Origin: Paraburkholderia sp. D15
GTDB lineage: Bacteria > Pseudomonadota > Gammaproteobacteria > Burkholderiales > Burkholderiaceae
Direction of reading: 5' to 3'
Length of the DNA stretch: 64,000 nt
Assembly: GCF_029910215.1 (NCBI RefSeq)
Contig: NZ_CP110397.1
Location: 437,258 to 501,257, forward strand
Shown: positions 55,913 to 62,943 of the stretch, piece by piece
Layout: each line of letters opens with the position of its first letter
Position numbering within the stretch: the stretch's first letter is position 1
Notes under the pieces: generated by a model
The model's database searches: none
Told to the model about the DNA's origin: nothing
The model's input: the letters and a program-made list of their open reading frames with translations, nothing else
Translations under genes and position numbers: made by a program

Positions 55913-56684
55913 CGTTTTTACGTTTCTCCGCGCTGTTGCGCCTTCGGTTGTCCCTGCCTCCCGATCAGCCGCGCGCACATCCCTACCGATGTGTTCATCG
56001 CGCGATGCCGATCGGCACCACCTCCAGCACCGCCTGCCATGCGGCTGCGCCGTATTACCCCGGCGAGGGTCCCTGCCTTCCGTACCTTTAGCGATTCCAT
56101 CCGATCAGCCCGACGCAGGGAAGAACTGCGTTCCGACTGTCCATCTGCTGCTGTGAGAGCCGATCCGCGCTGCGCGCAAATCCGCCCCGCATGTACCGGT
56201 GTGCCAGGAGCCGATACCACGCCCCAACACTTCCGTCACTGCAACTTCCGGCCACCCTGCCAGCCCGTAACGCGCTCCGCGCAAAACGCGCCGCTGCGTT
56301 CTGGACGCCTCTCATCGCTTGCCGCGGTGAGACGTCCGGCTAACTGCCTGGTGATTCCCGTTTGCGCATTTCTGGCTACGGCTGCGCCTACCGTCTGTCT
56401 TCCGTCAAGGGGATCGCGATCAACCGGTGTTCCCGGTGTCGCAGGACTCCCCCCGCCCCAAAGCACGTTCACCTTGGCCGCAGTGTGTCGGGCCTCCTGA
56501 ACGCACCCCGCGTCGTGTGCTGAAAGGGCGTGTGCGAATCACGATGAGTCGCATGTAGGACTGTCCGGTGTCCGGGTCCACATGTCCTCATCGCGTCTCA
56601 TTGCGACGAACCGTCGCCAATCGTATGGATATCGCGGTGTCCATGACCCTCATGTTGGATCGGTATGGACTTGAACTGATTCAG

Positions 56685-56709
56685 AAAAAGGCCGCATCAG
56701 TGTGCGGCC
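56685..56709 (-). terminator. Minus-strand hairpin with T5 tail
   Basis: GGCCGCA/TGCGGCC followed by TTTTT on the minus strand. No clear gene lies upstream of it on that strand, so it may shield the region from transcription or belong to an untranslated RNA. Confidence 0.5.
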
Positions 56710-56765
56710 CGTACAGAAAGGGCGTTGCGCGTCGCGCGCAAGCCGGTATTGCCTGTTATTGCAGA

Positions 56766-56785
56766 TCGATGCGTCAAGGACGCGG
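56766..56785. repeat. TCGATGCGYC inverted repeat, copy 4
   Basis: TCGATGCGTC-AAG-GACGCGG then TAGGTAAG, the same extended form as copy 2. Confidence 0.6.
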
Positions 56786-57043
56786 TAGGTAAGCAGCAGC
56801 ATAAATCCGCGCGCCCGGGGTGCAGCTATCAAAAGCTGACCGGATCAGGCGCGCTTTGCTGACTTGACTTGCGAATACCCTCGATAGACTCGATTCAGGA
56901 TCAAAGCCGGACATGAAGTCCGACCTTGACCGTTCGTACTGCAAAAGTCCCAGATGATGTGCGACTTTGGCGACAGCATGAACTGAAACTCCTACTTGAA
57001 GTACGAGTTCGTCTTTATCAACCTTCACCTCCCGGAGTCTGAT

Positions 57044-58048
57044 TTGAAAACCCCCGTCTTCGCTATCGATGTTGGCTATGGCAACACGAAATCCGCGTAC
57101 CGAGCCGCCAGTGGCACGGTCGCCACAGCGATGTATCCGTCTCTGGCGCCGCTCGCCGCGAGCCGGACCATCTCGAACTACGGCGAGTCGGTTCTGACCG
57201 GCCGGAAGGTGGCCATCATCCGCATCGACGATATCGAGTACGAGGTCGGGCCCGACGTGGCGCTGACCGCTGCATACGGCAACACCGGCCGCACACTCGC
57301 CGACGACTACGTGCTGTCCGACAACTACGCTGCACTTCTCGCCGGCGCTCTCCATTTCGCAGACGTCACGCAGATCGAGCGGCTGGTGCTGGGCCTGCCG
57401 GTGCACAACATGCAGAAATACGCGTCCGAACTGAAAGAGCGTTTCGCTGGCGAGTTGGACTTTGGTCAGGCCGGCGTGCACGTCGACAAAGCCATCGTCG
57501 TCCCGCAGCCGCTCGGCTCCCTCGTGTTCGCGTCCAGCAACCGTCAGAGCGAGTTTGGCCGCGACAGCGCCCATCTGGTAATCGACGTCGGGTACTTCAC
57601 CACCGACTGGGTGTACGCCAACGGCTTCACGATGGACGACAAACGCAGCGGCGGCCTGCCGGGCGGCGCATCCCAGATCTACCAGCGCATCGCGAGCCTG
57701 ATCGCCAGGGATCAGGGCGAACCGGTCGACGACATCGAACGGATCGACAAGGCGCTGCGCGAGCAAACGCCGTTCTTCTTCTACGGCCAGAACATCGTGC
57801 TCGACCCGTACGTCGAGCAATCCCAGCCGCTAATCAATGCGGTGGTCAAGGAGATGCAGAACTCGGTTGGCCGGTTGCCCAACGTTCGATCGATCATCCT
57901 GTCGGGTGGCGGCGCCGCACTCTACGCTTCGGCGATCCGCAAGGCGTTCCCTCGCGTCGTGATTCAAATCATCGAAGCGCCCTGCTTCGCGAACGTGCGC
58001 GGATTTCTCACCGTCGGCGAGACCGCCCTTGCCCGCGAACGGAAGTGA
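57044..58048 (+). CDS. ParM/StbA-like actin-fold plasmid segregation protein
   Basis: 334 residues from a TTG at 57044 with GGAG at 6 bases. FAIDVGYGNTKSAYR is the phosphate-1 loop; LVIDVGYFTTDWVYANG the phosphate-2; RSIILSGGGAALYASAIR the adenosine motif. The order identifies the ParM/Alp family, with similarity to PRTRC-type plasmid proteins. It would polymerise with ATP to push plasmid copies apart, with a small DNA-binding partner, likely the next gene. In-frame upstream TTG at 56996 lacks a ribosome site. Confidence 0.85.
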   Translation: MKTPVFAIDVGYGNTKSAYRAASGTVATAMYPSLAPLAASRTISNYGESVLTGRKVAIIRIDDIEYEVGPDVALTAAYGNTGRTLADDYVLSDNYAALLAGALHFADVTQIERLVLGLPVHNMQKYASELKERFAGELDFGQAGVHVDKAIVVPQPLGSLVFASSNRQSEFGRDSAHLVIDVGYFTTDWVYANGFTMDDKRSGGLPGGASQIYQRIASLIARDQGEPVDDIERIDKALREQTPFFFYGQNIVLDPYVEQSQPLINAVVKEMQNSVGRLPNVRSIILSGGGAALYASAIRKAFPRVVIQIIEAPCFANVRGFLTVGETALARERK

Positions 58049-58058
58049 CGGTGAAGAG

Positions 58059-58394
58059 ATGGACGGTACGGACGAAAAGATAGAGATGACCATCACGATC
58101 AACCGGCTGGTCGCGCCGTTGCTTTACGACGCGCTCGCTGCCTGTCGAAGCCCGCGGCAGCGGGCCATGCGCCTGCGCGCGCTCGCTGAATCGGCTCTGC
58201 GTGAGCCAGTTCAACGAGGCAGTCATGATGTGAGCCCGCCTCAAGCAGTTCGGACCGCGATCGCAGCGCCGCGCGCAGAACTGGACGTTTCTCCGGAAGC
58301 CGATATCCAGATCCTGCGCATCGCGGAGGTCGAAGCGGGTGCGCACGACCCGGCGACCGACTCGCTCGCGGATGAGCTCTCTGGGTACTTCTAG
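58059..58394 (+). CDS. Probable ParR/StbB-like partner of the actin
   Basis: 111 residues from the ATG at 58059. EKIEMTITINRLVAPLLYDA then RQRAMRLRALAESALREP looks like a ribbon-helix-helix N-terminus; the C-terminal half is acidic. Small size, position 10 bases after the actin gene and the layout fit a ParR-type adaptor that binds the centromere. Assignment rests mainly on context. Confidence 0.6.
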   Translation: MDGTDEKIEMTITINRLVAPLLYDALAACRSPRQRAMRLRALAESALREPVQRGSHDVSPPQAVRTAIAAPRAELDVSPEADIQILRIAEVEAGAHDPATDSLADELSGYF

Positions 58395-58417
58395 GAATCG
58401 CGGACGCGGCCGCCGCC

Positions 58418-58446
58418 TTGACTTCGCGGCTAATCGGGCATCATGT
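58418..58446 (+). promoter_or_regulatory. TTGACTTCGC motif, possible promoter
   Basis: TTGACTTCGCGG 89 bases before the start at 58507; ATCATGTAC after about 17 bases matches the pattern at 51563 (ATCTGTAC). Confidence 0.4.
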
Positions 58447-58506
58447 ACTTAAAGCACCGGGCGACGGACGGCGTCCACCCCGGTGCGTCAACCGGGGAGA
58501 GTTTTC

Positions 58507-58656
58507 ATGGACACACTTCAGCTGTTTCATGCGGGTATGCTCGGCGAACCGCGCACGTGGGTGGGTTTTCTTCTGCTCGCCGCAGTCGCGGCCGCAGGCT
58601 GGTACGCGGGTGTTGCACTGTTCGACCGCTTCCACAAACCATCGACGGATGAGTAA
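58507..58656 (+). CDS. 49-residue single-helix membrane protein
   Basis: MDTLQLFHAGMLGEPRTWVG, then FLLLAAVAAAGWYAGVALFD and a short polar tail. GGGGAGAG precedes the ATG. The stop overlaps the next start (TAATG), indicating a coupled pair of membrane proteins. Confidence 0.6.
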   Translation: MDTLQLFHAGMLGEPRTWVGFLLLAAVAAAGWYAGVALFDRFHKPSTDE

Positions 58657-58901
58657 TGGACCAACTTCTTCGCTGCTACCGCGCGTTCGACGCTCTTCCG
58701 TTTATCGTCAAACGCGCCATCTACTGTTTCCTCTTCGTACTGCTCGGCCTGTACGGCGTACACGTCGGTCGGACCGACCTGGATACGGCAGGCAAGATCG
58801 AGTACATCGGCGCAATCGGATTTATCTGGGCGAGCGGCCTCTGGTATCCGTTGTGGATTCTTCTGCGGTGCATCATCTTCTTCAAGGTACGCCCGTGGTA
58901 A
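58656..58901 (+). CDS. Two-helix membrane protein
   Basis: 81 residues with hydrophobic segments KRAIYCFLFVLLGLYGVHV and YIGAIGFIWASGLWYPLWIL. Translationally coupled to the 58507 gene. No family recognised. A strong bidirectional terminator follows. Confidence 0.6.
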   Translation: MDQLLRCYRAFDALPFIVKRAIYCFLFVLLGLYGVHVGRTDLDTAGKIEYIGAIGFIWASGLWYPLWILLRCIIFFKVRPW

Positions 58902-58912
58902 GCGTACAGACG

Positions 58913-58945
58913 AAAAAAAAGCGGCTCCCCTTGGGGAGCCGCTTT
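58913..58945. terminator. Bidirectional terminator with T8CGTC tail on minus strand
   Basis: GCGGCTCCCC-TTGG-type stem GCGGCTCC/GGAGCCGC with T8CGTC on the minus strand and TTTCG on the plus strand, between convergent genes. Fourth copy of the shared tail. Confidence 0.85.
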
Positions 58946-58956
58946 CGCTTCGATAG

Positions 58957-59181
58957 TTAGTGCGACCTTTCGGCAGCAACAACTGCAAGGCGAAGTGCAC
59001 AGAAATCCCACGCGGCGTCGAATGACGGGTCGCGAAACAGGTAACACGTATTGCCTTGACCGCGACGGTCGATCACATCAAAACTTGCCGCATCCGACTT
59101 CATCGCCGGCCGATTGCCACCGGCTGCGCCTGACGAGCCGACGATCGCAAAATCACCCAACAGCACCTGAAAAGAGCTCAT
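58957..59181 (-). CDS. Small hypothetical protein, last gene of the primase unit
   Basis: 74 residues from the ATG at 59181, which has GAGG 5 bases upstream: MSSFQVLLGDFAIVGSSGAA, then FDVIDRRGQGNTCYLFRDPS and FDAAWDFCALRLAVVAAE. Unknown. It has a structured leader of the CCC-NNN-GGGG class and ends at the shared terminator. Confidence 0.58.
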   Translation of the reverse strand: MSSFQVLLGDFAIVGSSGAAGGNRPAMKSDAASFDVIDRRGQGNTCYLFRDPSFDAAWDFCALRLAVVAAERSH

Positions 59182-59189
59182 TTCCATCC

Positions 59190-59242
59190 TCACAGAAAAA
59201 AGCCCGATGCGATATTCCCGGTGGGGAAATATCCCCACCGGG
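59190..59242 (-). promoter_or_regulatory. Riboswitch-like leader of the 59181 gene
   Basis: Minus strand: CCCGGTGGGG-ATATTT-CCCCACCGGG (59242-59217), then AATATC, which can pair with GATATT in the hairpin loop. The ribosome site GAGG lies 30 bases on. Stem bases GGT/ACC covary with TGT/ACA at 35452 and TTT/AAA at 45300. Confidence 0.6.
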
Positions 59243-59265
59243 CTGGCTAAAAAAAGTTGGGTTAG

Positions 59266-60414
59266 CTAGGCAGTCGCAAGCACCCTGCGTTCGATTCCGA
59301 CGGTCCTTCCGACGGGCACGATAAGACCATGCGGCGTCGAGAATTTTGCAGACCACTGATCGGCAAAATCAGTCCCGCGTCGCTTCGGCCGATGAACAAT
59401 CACCGTGAAGCCCTCGGCACGAAGCCGCTTTGCCAGCTCGACACCCGCTGCTACGCCAGGCGACTTGCCCGTGCGCGGATCGACCTCGTCAAAGTCAACG
59501 AAGATGTGAACGACGCGGATGCCAAGTCCCTGCGGGACGACAAACTGGCTCAACAGAATGCGGTTCAGGCAGTACCAGACCGGCACACCGGTTTCCATAT
59601 GCGCAGCGTAGGCGGTTTCGAGCCCCTCGCCGACACCGATCTCGCCGTTCTCTGGCTCCATCAGTCGAACCGCACCACCGCGCAACGGATTAAGAGTCTT
59701 GTCGTTCAGCTTGTTGTCGAGGATCTCGCCATCCGGCGCGACGATCCTGGCCTTTGCCGCAACAGACCGTTCGAGGAAGGTGCGATGCAACGTCCCAAGC
59801 CGGCCATCCGGCAGCTCAAAACGCGCGAGAATGCCGGGCCAGGAACCAAGAACTTTCTTCTCATGCCAGTACTCGAGCATCCCGAGCCGTAAAGCGCCTG
59901 AGGGCGGCGCCGTGAGACCGGGTACTCGCGACATGAGATAGCGACGCGAAAGATCACCCTCTCGCTGCGCGTGCGCCCTGTTCCACATGTCGCTCAGCCG
60001 CTTTTCGACGAACGCAGGATCGGCCTTGCGTTTTGGAGAAGGCGCCGTGCGTCCATCGAGGGCATCGGTCGTCGTCCACCGGCCCGGCGGATTGCCGTCG
60101 ATTTCGGTCATCAGGCGATACAGACCGATCCTGTTCAGCTTGCAGATGAGGCGAAGGCCGTCTCCGGCCATAGGTCTGCCGGCGTCACACTGCCGGCAGA
60201 ACCAGTCACCGCGGCCTCGCTTGTTGTCGTAGGTGAATCGGTCGTTTCCCCCGCATACGGGGCACGCGCAGGCAACACCCATCAGGCTCGTGGCTGGAAC
60301 GCCGTGCGCGACGAGAAGGGAAATCCATTGCTCGGCCGACAGGGTGAAGGTCGCGAGCTTGCGCTGCAACCACTCATACTGCTCCGGCGGTAGTTCCCGG
60401 CCATGTGCATTCAT
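59266..60414 (-). CDS. Plasmid-type DNA primase with zinc finger and Toprim
   Basis: 382 residues; GGAGAG precedes the ATG. CPVCGGNDRFTYDN and DWFCRQCDAG form the zinc-binding domain (residues about 50-77). The Toprim part shows GEIGVGEGLETAYAAH and VVHIFVDFDEVDPRTGKSPG, with the acidic residues required for metal binding, then VIVHRPKRRGTDFADQW. No helicase motif is present. Expected to prime DNA synthesis of the element. Its start overlaps the stop of the small zinc-ribbon gene (ATGA). Confidence 0.9.
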   Translation of the reverse strand: MNAHGRELPPEQYEWLQRKLATFTLSAEQWISLLVAHGVPATSLMGVACACPVCGGNDRFTYDNKRGRGDWFCRQCDAGRPMAGDGLRLICKLNRIGLYRLMTEIDGNPPGRWTTTDALDGRTAPSPKRKADPAFVEKRLSDMWNRAHAQREGDLSRRYLMSRVPGLTAPPSGALRLGMLEYWHEKKVLGSWPGILARFELPDGRLGTLHRTFLERSVAAKARIVAPDGEILDNKLNDKTLNPLRGGAVRLMEPENGEIGVGEGLETAYAAHMETGVPVWYCLNRILLSQFVVPQGLGIRVVHIFVDFDEVDPRTGKSPGVAAGVELAKRLRAEGFTVIVHRPKRRGTDFADQWSAKFSTPHGLIVPVGRTVGIERRVLATA

Positions 60415-60635
60415 TGGTCACTCTCCTTTTGGGAAGTGGGTTGTGGTCGATGCCTGAGACAGGCGTGAAAACGCGTGCTCAAAAAGCGGTCCGCGCATCG
60501 GGCGCAGGCGGCTTTTTCAGCAGCTGACGTTGGGGTAATAGGGAAAAGTGGCGAGCGGCGACGACGGGCAGTCGCTCGGCGCTGCTGGAAACACGATGGG
60601 CATCGCCACGCACCCGAAGGTGCGTCGCGATTCAT
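60411..60635 (-). CDS. Small zinc-ribbon-like protein coupled to primase
   Basis: 74 residues from the ATG at 60635 (AGG 5 bases upstream): MNRDAPSGAWRCPSCFQQRR and EKAACARCADRFLSTRFH give two CxxC pairs. The rest is basic. It is translationally coupled to the primase and 10 bases behind the 60646-61182 gene. A hairpin GCACC-TTCG-GGTGC sits directly after the start codon. Likely real but unrecognised. Confidence 0.55.
   Translation of the reverse strand: MNRDAPSGAWRCPSCFQQRRATARRRRSPLFPITPTSAAEKAACARCADRFLSTRFHACLRHRPQPTSQKESDQ
60447..60465. repeat. TCGATGC inverted repeat, diverged copy 5
   Basis: TCGATGCCTG-AGA-CAGGCG. Keeps TCGATGC and the arm-spacer-arm form but with a different arm sequence. 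It lies inside the coding end of the zinc-ribbon gene, 33 bases before the primase start. Confidence 0.4.
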
Positions 60636-60645
60636 AAGAACCTGT

Positions 60646-61182
60646 CTAACTGCTCGCGCCGGCCCCGCCGACGACGCGCACAAACAGGCGGAAAGTGACA
60701 CGGTGCGCAAAAGCACGGCCGTGAAGGTAGGCCCAGCGATCGTCCGGCCAGTCGAACGTATGGCTCGTCGTACTGCGGAAAGCCAGCAGCCCCCGCAAAA
60801 ACGCTTTCACCATGGACTTTCGCCACAAGCGCGCGGCAAACCGCTTCGTCCGCTGCATGAACGTCATCTTCCGCTCCTCGTTGTGAAGCGGTTTCAGATC
60901 ATTCGCCCTCAGCGCCTGCAACACCTCAATCGGGACTTTGTGGCCAGCACGTCTGAGCCAGGCCGCAGCGGCGCGGCCGTCCGGAAAATAGCGGTCGCGA
61001 ATCGCGAGGAGCGGAAAGTCTTCGTCGTCCTCCTCAGTTTCAACAACGACGCTCCCCGTATCAAGGAACTGTTCAACGTGAAAATTCGGATCGACTCCAT
61101 AGCGTCCCGGTACCGCGACGCACTTCACCGACCAGGTGTCGCGCCAGCTACCACAGGCAACGAAATCGACTTTGTCATTCAT
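60646..61182 (-). CDS. Hypothetical protein, first gene of the primase unit
   Basis: 178 residues from the ATG at 61182 (GAGGAAC upstream). MNDKVDFVACGSWRDTWSVK, CVAVPGRYGVDPNFHVEQFL, and LLAIRDRYFPDGRAAAAWLR look like a small alpha/beta domain; the C-terminal part is very basic (KRFAARLWRKSMVKAFLRGL). No family recognised. Its leader contains CCCG-CGGCG/CGCCG-CGGG and TTGACA (about 61266) may be its -35. Confidence 0.58.
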   Translation of the reverse strand: MNDKVDFVACGSWRDTWSVKCVAVPGRYGVDPNFHVEQFLDTGSVVVETEEDDEDFPLLAIRDRYFPDGRAAAAWLRRAGHKVPIEVLQALRANDLKPLHNEERKMTFMQRTKRFAARLWRKSMVKAFLRGLLAFRSTTSHTFDWPDDRWAYLHGRAFAHRVTFRLFVRVVGGAGASS

Positions 61183-61343
61183 GATGAGTTCCTCGATAAA
61201 AAGTAAAAACCAAGGCGTGAGTGATCCGCTCCCGGCGGCGCACATCGCCGACGGGACTGGCACATGTCAAGTAAAAGGTGAGGTTTTACGGGATCAGCAG
61301 ATTGACCACGCGGCCCGCGGGTAGGCTTGACGGAACGGTTCTG

Positions 61344-61359
61344 TTGCGGAATTCCGCAA
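61344..61359. promoter_or_regulatory. Perfect 16-bp palindrome
   Basis: TTGCGGAATTCCGCAA, followed after 3 bases by the half-site TTCCGCA. Likely operator for a dimeric regulator. Confidence 0.5.
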
Positions 61360-61463
61360 ACATTTCCGCACTGGGCACGCTGAGCGGTGCCAGATGCCGC
61401 GTGCAGAGCCGGTTTTGTAAAGATAGGAACCGAGCGAGCGAAGGCTCAGGCCTCGTGCTTCGA

Positions 61464-61483
61464 TCGATGCGCTGAGCGCGCGG
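61464..61483. repeat. TCGATGCGYC inverted repeat, copy 6
   Basis: TCGATGCGC-TGA-GCGCGCGG. Shorter arms than copies 1-4 but the same TCGATGCG start and CGCGG end. Confidence 0.5.
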
Positions 61484-61602
61484 GGAACAACTCCAGCGTA
61501 GCGACTCCGAACGCGGCTGTGCGGTTAAACGCTCACGATTTCGATACGTGTTTCGCGCGCACTCGCACAGCAGACGATCCCCAACCTTCATTTCAATATT
61601 AC

Positions 61603-61631
61603 TTGAATCATTGAATCAATACGCCTATGAT
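61603..61631 (+). promoter_or_regulatory. ars promoter and ArsR operator
   Basis: TTGAAT (61603-61608), 17-base spacer, TATGAT (61626-61631), immediately before arsR. TTGAATCATTGAATCAA within it is a repeated/inverted motif suited to ArsR binding. Arsenite should relieve repression. Confidence 0.75.
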
Positions 61632-61637
61632 GCCACC

Positions 61638-61970
61638 ATGGACTCGAACCTCGTCGTACGCGCACTCGGTGCGCTCGCTCATGAATCGCGGCTGGCCATC
61701 TTCCGCGTGCTCGTCGTAGCTGGCCCAGCAGGCTTGCCTGCGGGCGAGATCGCGCAGCAGGTTGGCCTTTCGCCTTCCAGTCTTTCGTTTCACCTTAAGG
61801 ACCTGTCGCACGCCGGCCTCGTTACTGGCAACCAGCAGGGCCGTTTCATTTTCTATTCGGCCAACTTCGACGCGATGAACGGACTCGTCGGGTTCCTCAC
61901 CGAGAACTGCTGTGCGGGCACCGCCTGCGCAGTGGTCGATGCGCCGCAATGCTGTGGAGATCAGACATGA
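61638..61970 (+). CDS. arsR: ArsR-family arsenical-responsive repressor
   Basis: 110 residues from the ATG at 61638. Winged helix: ALAHESRLAIFRVLVVAGPA, EIAQQVGLSPSSLSFHLKDL, then HAGLVTGNQQGRFIFYSANF as the wing. The C-terminal cysteines (ENCCAGTACAVVD and PQCCG) probably bind As(III), a variant arrangement compared with CxC in helix 3 of classical ArsR. First gene of the ars operon; stop overlaps arsI (ATGA). Confidence 0.92.
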   Translation: MDSNLVVRALGALAHESRLAIFRVLVVAGPAGLPAGEIAQQVGLSPSSLSFHLKDLSHAGLVTGNQQGRFIFYSANFDAMNGLVGFLTENCCAGTACAVVDAPQCCGDQT

Positions 61971-62425
61971 AGCGTATGCACATCCACGTCGCCGTAGCAG
62001 ACCTCGAATCAAGCACGCGCTTCTACACGGCGATGTTCGGCGGTGTTGAACCAACGGTAGCGAAGTCCGACTACCGCAAATGGGAACTCGCGGATCCGAA
62101 GGTCAACTTCGCCATTTCGCAGCGCGGGGTACAGCCCGGCATTGACCACCTCGGCATTCAGGTCGAGAGCGATGAGGAGCTTGCCGAGATGCGCGAGCGC
62201 TTCGCTAGCGCCGAGCTGCCGGTGACGAACCAGACGGCCACCAGTTGCTGCTACGCGAAGTCAGACAAGACGTGGACCGTAGACCCGCAGGGTGTGGCGT
62301 GGGAGACGTTTCGCACGCTCGAACAGGCACCGGTTTATGGCCAGTCACACGACCGGTCACGCACTGCCAGTATCCCCCCAGTTGCCTGCTGCGCAGGTGC
62401 AGATAGCAAACGGAGCAGCACATGA
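61967..62425 (+). CDS. arsI: ArsI/CadI family vicinal-oxygen-chelate dioxygenase
   Basis: 152 residues. HIHVAVADLESSTRFYTAMF, DYRKWELADPKVNFAISQRG and IDHLGIQVESDEELAEMRER are the VOC fold of the ArsI/CadI group. The paired Cys in TNQTATSCCYAKSDKTW matches the As(III)-binding pair of the C-As lyase ArsI, which demethylates trivalent organoarsenicals. A second Cys pair lies near the C-terminus (VACCAG). Assignment to ArsI rather than a plain CadI-like protein is by the Cys pair and the operon. Confidence 0.85.
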   Translation: MKRMHIHVAVADLESSTRFYTAMFGGVEPTVAKSDYRKWELADPKVNFAISQRGVQPGIDHLGIQVESDEELAEMRERFASAELPVTNQTATSCCYAKSDKTWTVDPQGVAWETFRTLEQAPVYGQSHDRSRTASIPPVACCAGADSKRSST

Positions 62426-62943
62426 GCGATAAGACCTACAACATTCTCGTCCTCTGCACAGGCAACAGTGCCCGAAGCATCATGGCCGAGGCGCTTTTCA
62501 ACACGATGGGGCGAGGCAGGTTTCACGCCTTCAGCGCAGGCAGTCACCCGTCCGGTGCCGTCAACCCGTTCGCAGTTGAACGCTGTGAGGCACTTGGCTA
62601 CGACACCACGGGGCTTCGCAGCAAGAGCTGGGACGAATTCGCTACGCCGGATGCGCCGCAGATGGACTTCGTCATTACCGTGTGCGACCAGGCAGCAGGC
62701 GAAGTGTGTCCGATCTGGCCCGGCAAGCCGATCACGGCGCACTGGGGATTCGAGGATCCCGCTGCGTTTGCTGGTAGCGACGAGGCGAAGCGGGAAGTCT
62801 TCACAAAGGTCTATCGTCAGATCATGACCCGTGTGAGCCAGTTCGTGAATCTGCCGCTGCACGTGCTCGACCGCAATGCGATCCAGAAGGAAGTCCGGGC
62901 AATTGGTGACCGTCCCGCAGAGGAATCGAATGAGCAGCGCTGA
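62422..62943 (+). CDS. arsC: Arsenate reductase, low-molecular-weight phosphatase type
   Basis: 173 residues. NILVLCTGNSARSIMAEALF is the Cx5R active-site loop (LCTGNSARS) of thioredoxin/glutaredoxin-type ArsC. SHPSGAVNPFAVERCEALGY and FVITVCDQAAGEVCP follow with the resolving Cys region. It reduces arsenate to arsenite for export by the next gene. Overlaps arsI by four bases and the exporter gene by 14. Confidence 0.93.
   Translation: MSDKTYNILVLCTGNSARSIMAEALFNTMGRGRFHAFSAGSHPSGAVNPFAVERCEALGYDTTGLRSKSWDEFATPDAPQMDFVITVCDQAAGEVCPIWPGKPITAHWGFEDPAAFAGSDEAKREVFTKVYRQIMTRVSQFVNLPLHVLDRNAIQKEVRAIGDRPAEESNEQR

Larger units (their letters stand above)
55913..57043. other. 1.1-kb region without a gene, possible centromere or origin DNA
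   Basis: No supported gene. It holds a perfect palindrome GCCGATCGGC near 56010, a minus-strand terminator at 56685, one copy of the TCGATGCGYC repeat at 56766, and an imperfect repeat of ATCGxTATGGA around 56618-56668. TTGACT/TAGACT near 56863-56889 may be the promoter of the ParM-like gene. Being next to parM, it may contain the partition site, but no regular iterons are obvious. Confidence 0.4.
61183..61602. other. Intergenic region between primase unit and ars operon
   Basis: About 420 bases between divergent operons. It contains a perfect 16-bp palindrome TTGCGGAATTCCGCAA (61344-61359), a copy of the TCGATGCGYC repeat (61464-61483), and divergent promoter sequences. No gene is supported. 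Confidence 0.5.

Noticed and set aside
55403..56500. 365-codon plus-strand frame
   Set aside because: It is mostly antisense to the integrase, is Arg/Cys/Pro-rich and has no start signal or family features.
56774..57820. 348-codon minus-strand frame
   Set aside because: Antisense shadow of the ParM-like gene, whose motifs are unmistakable.
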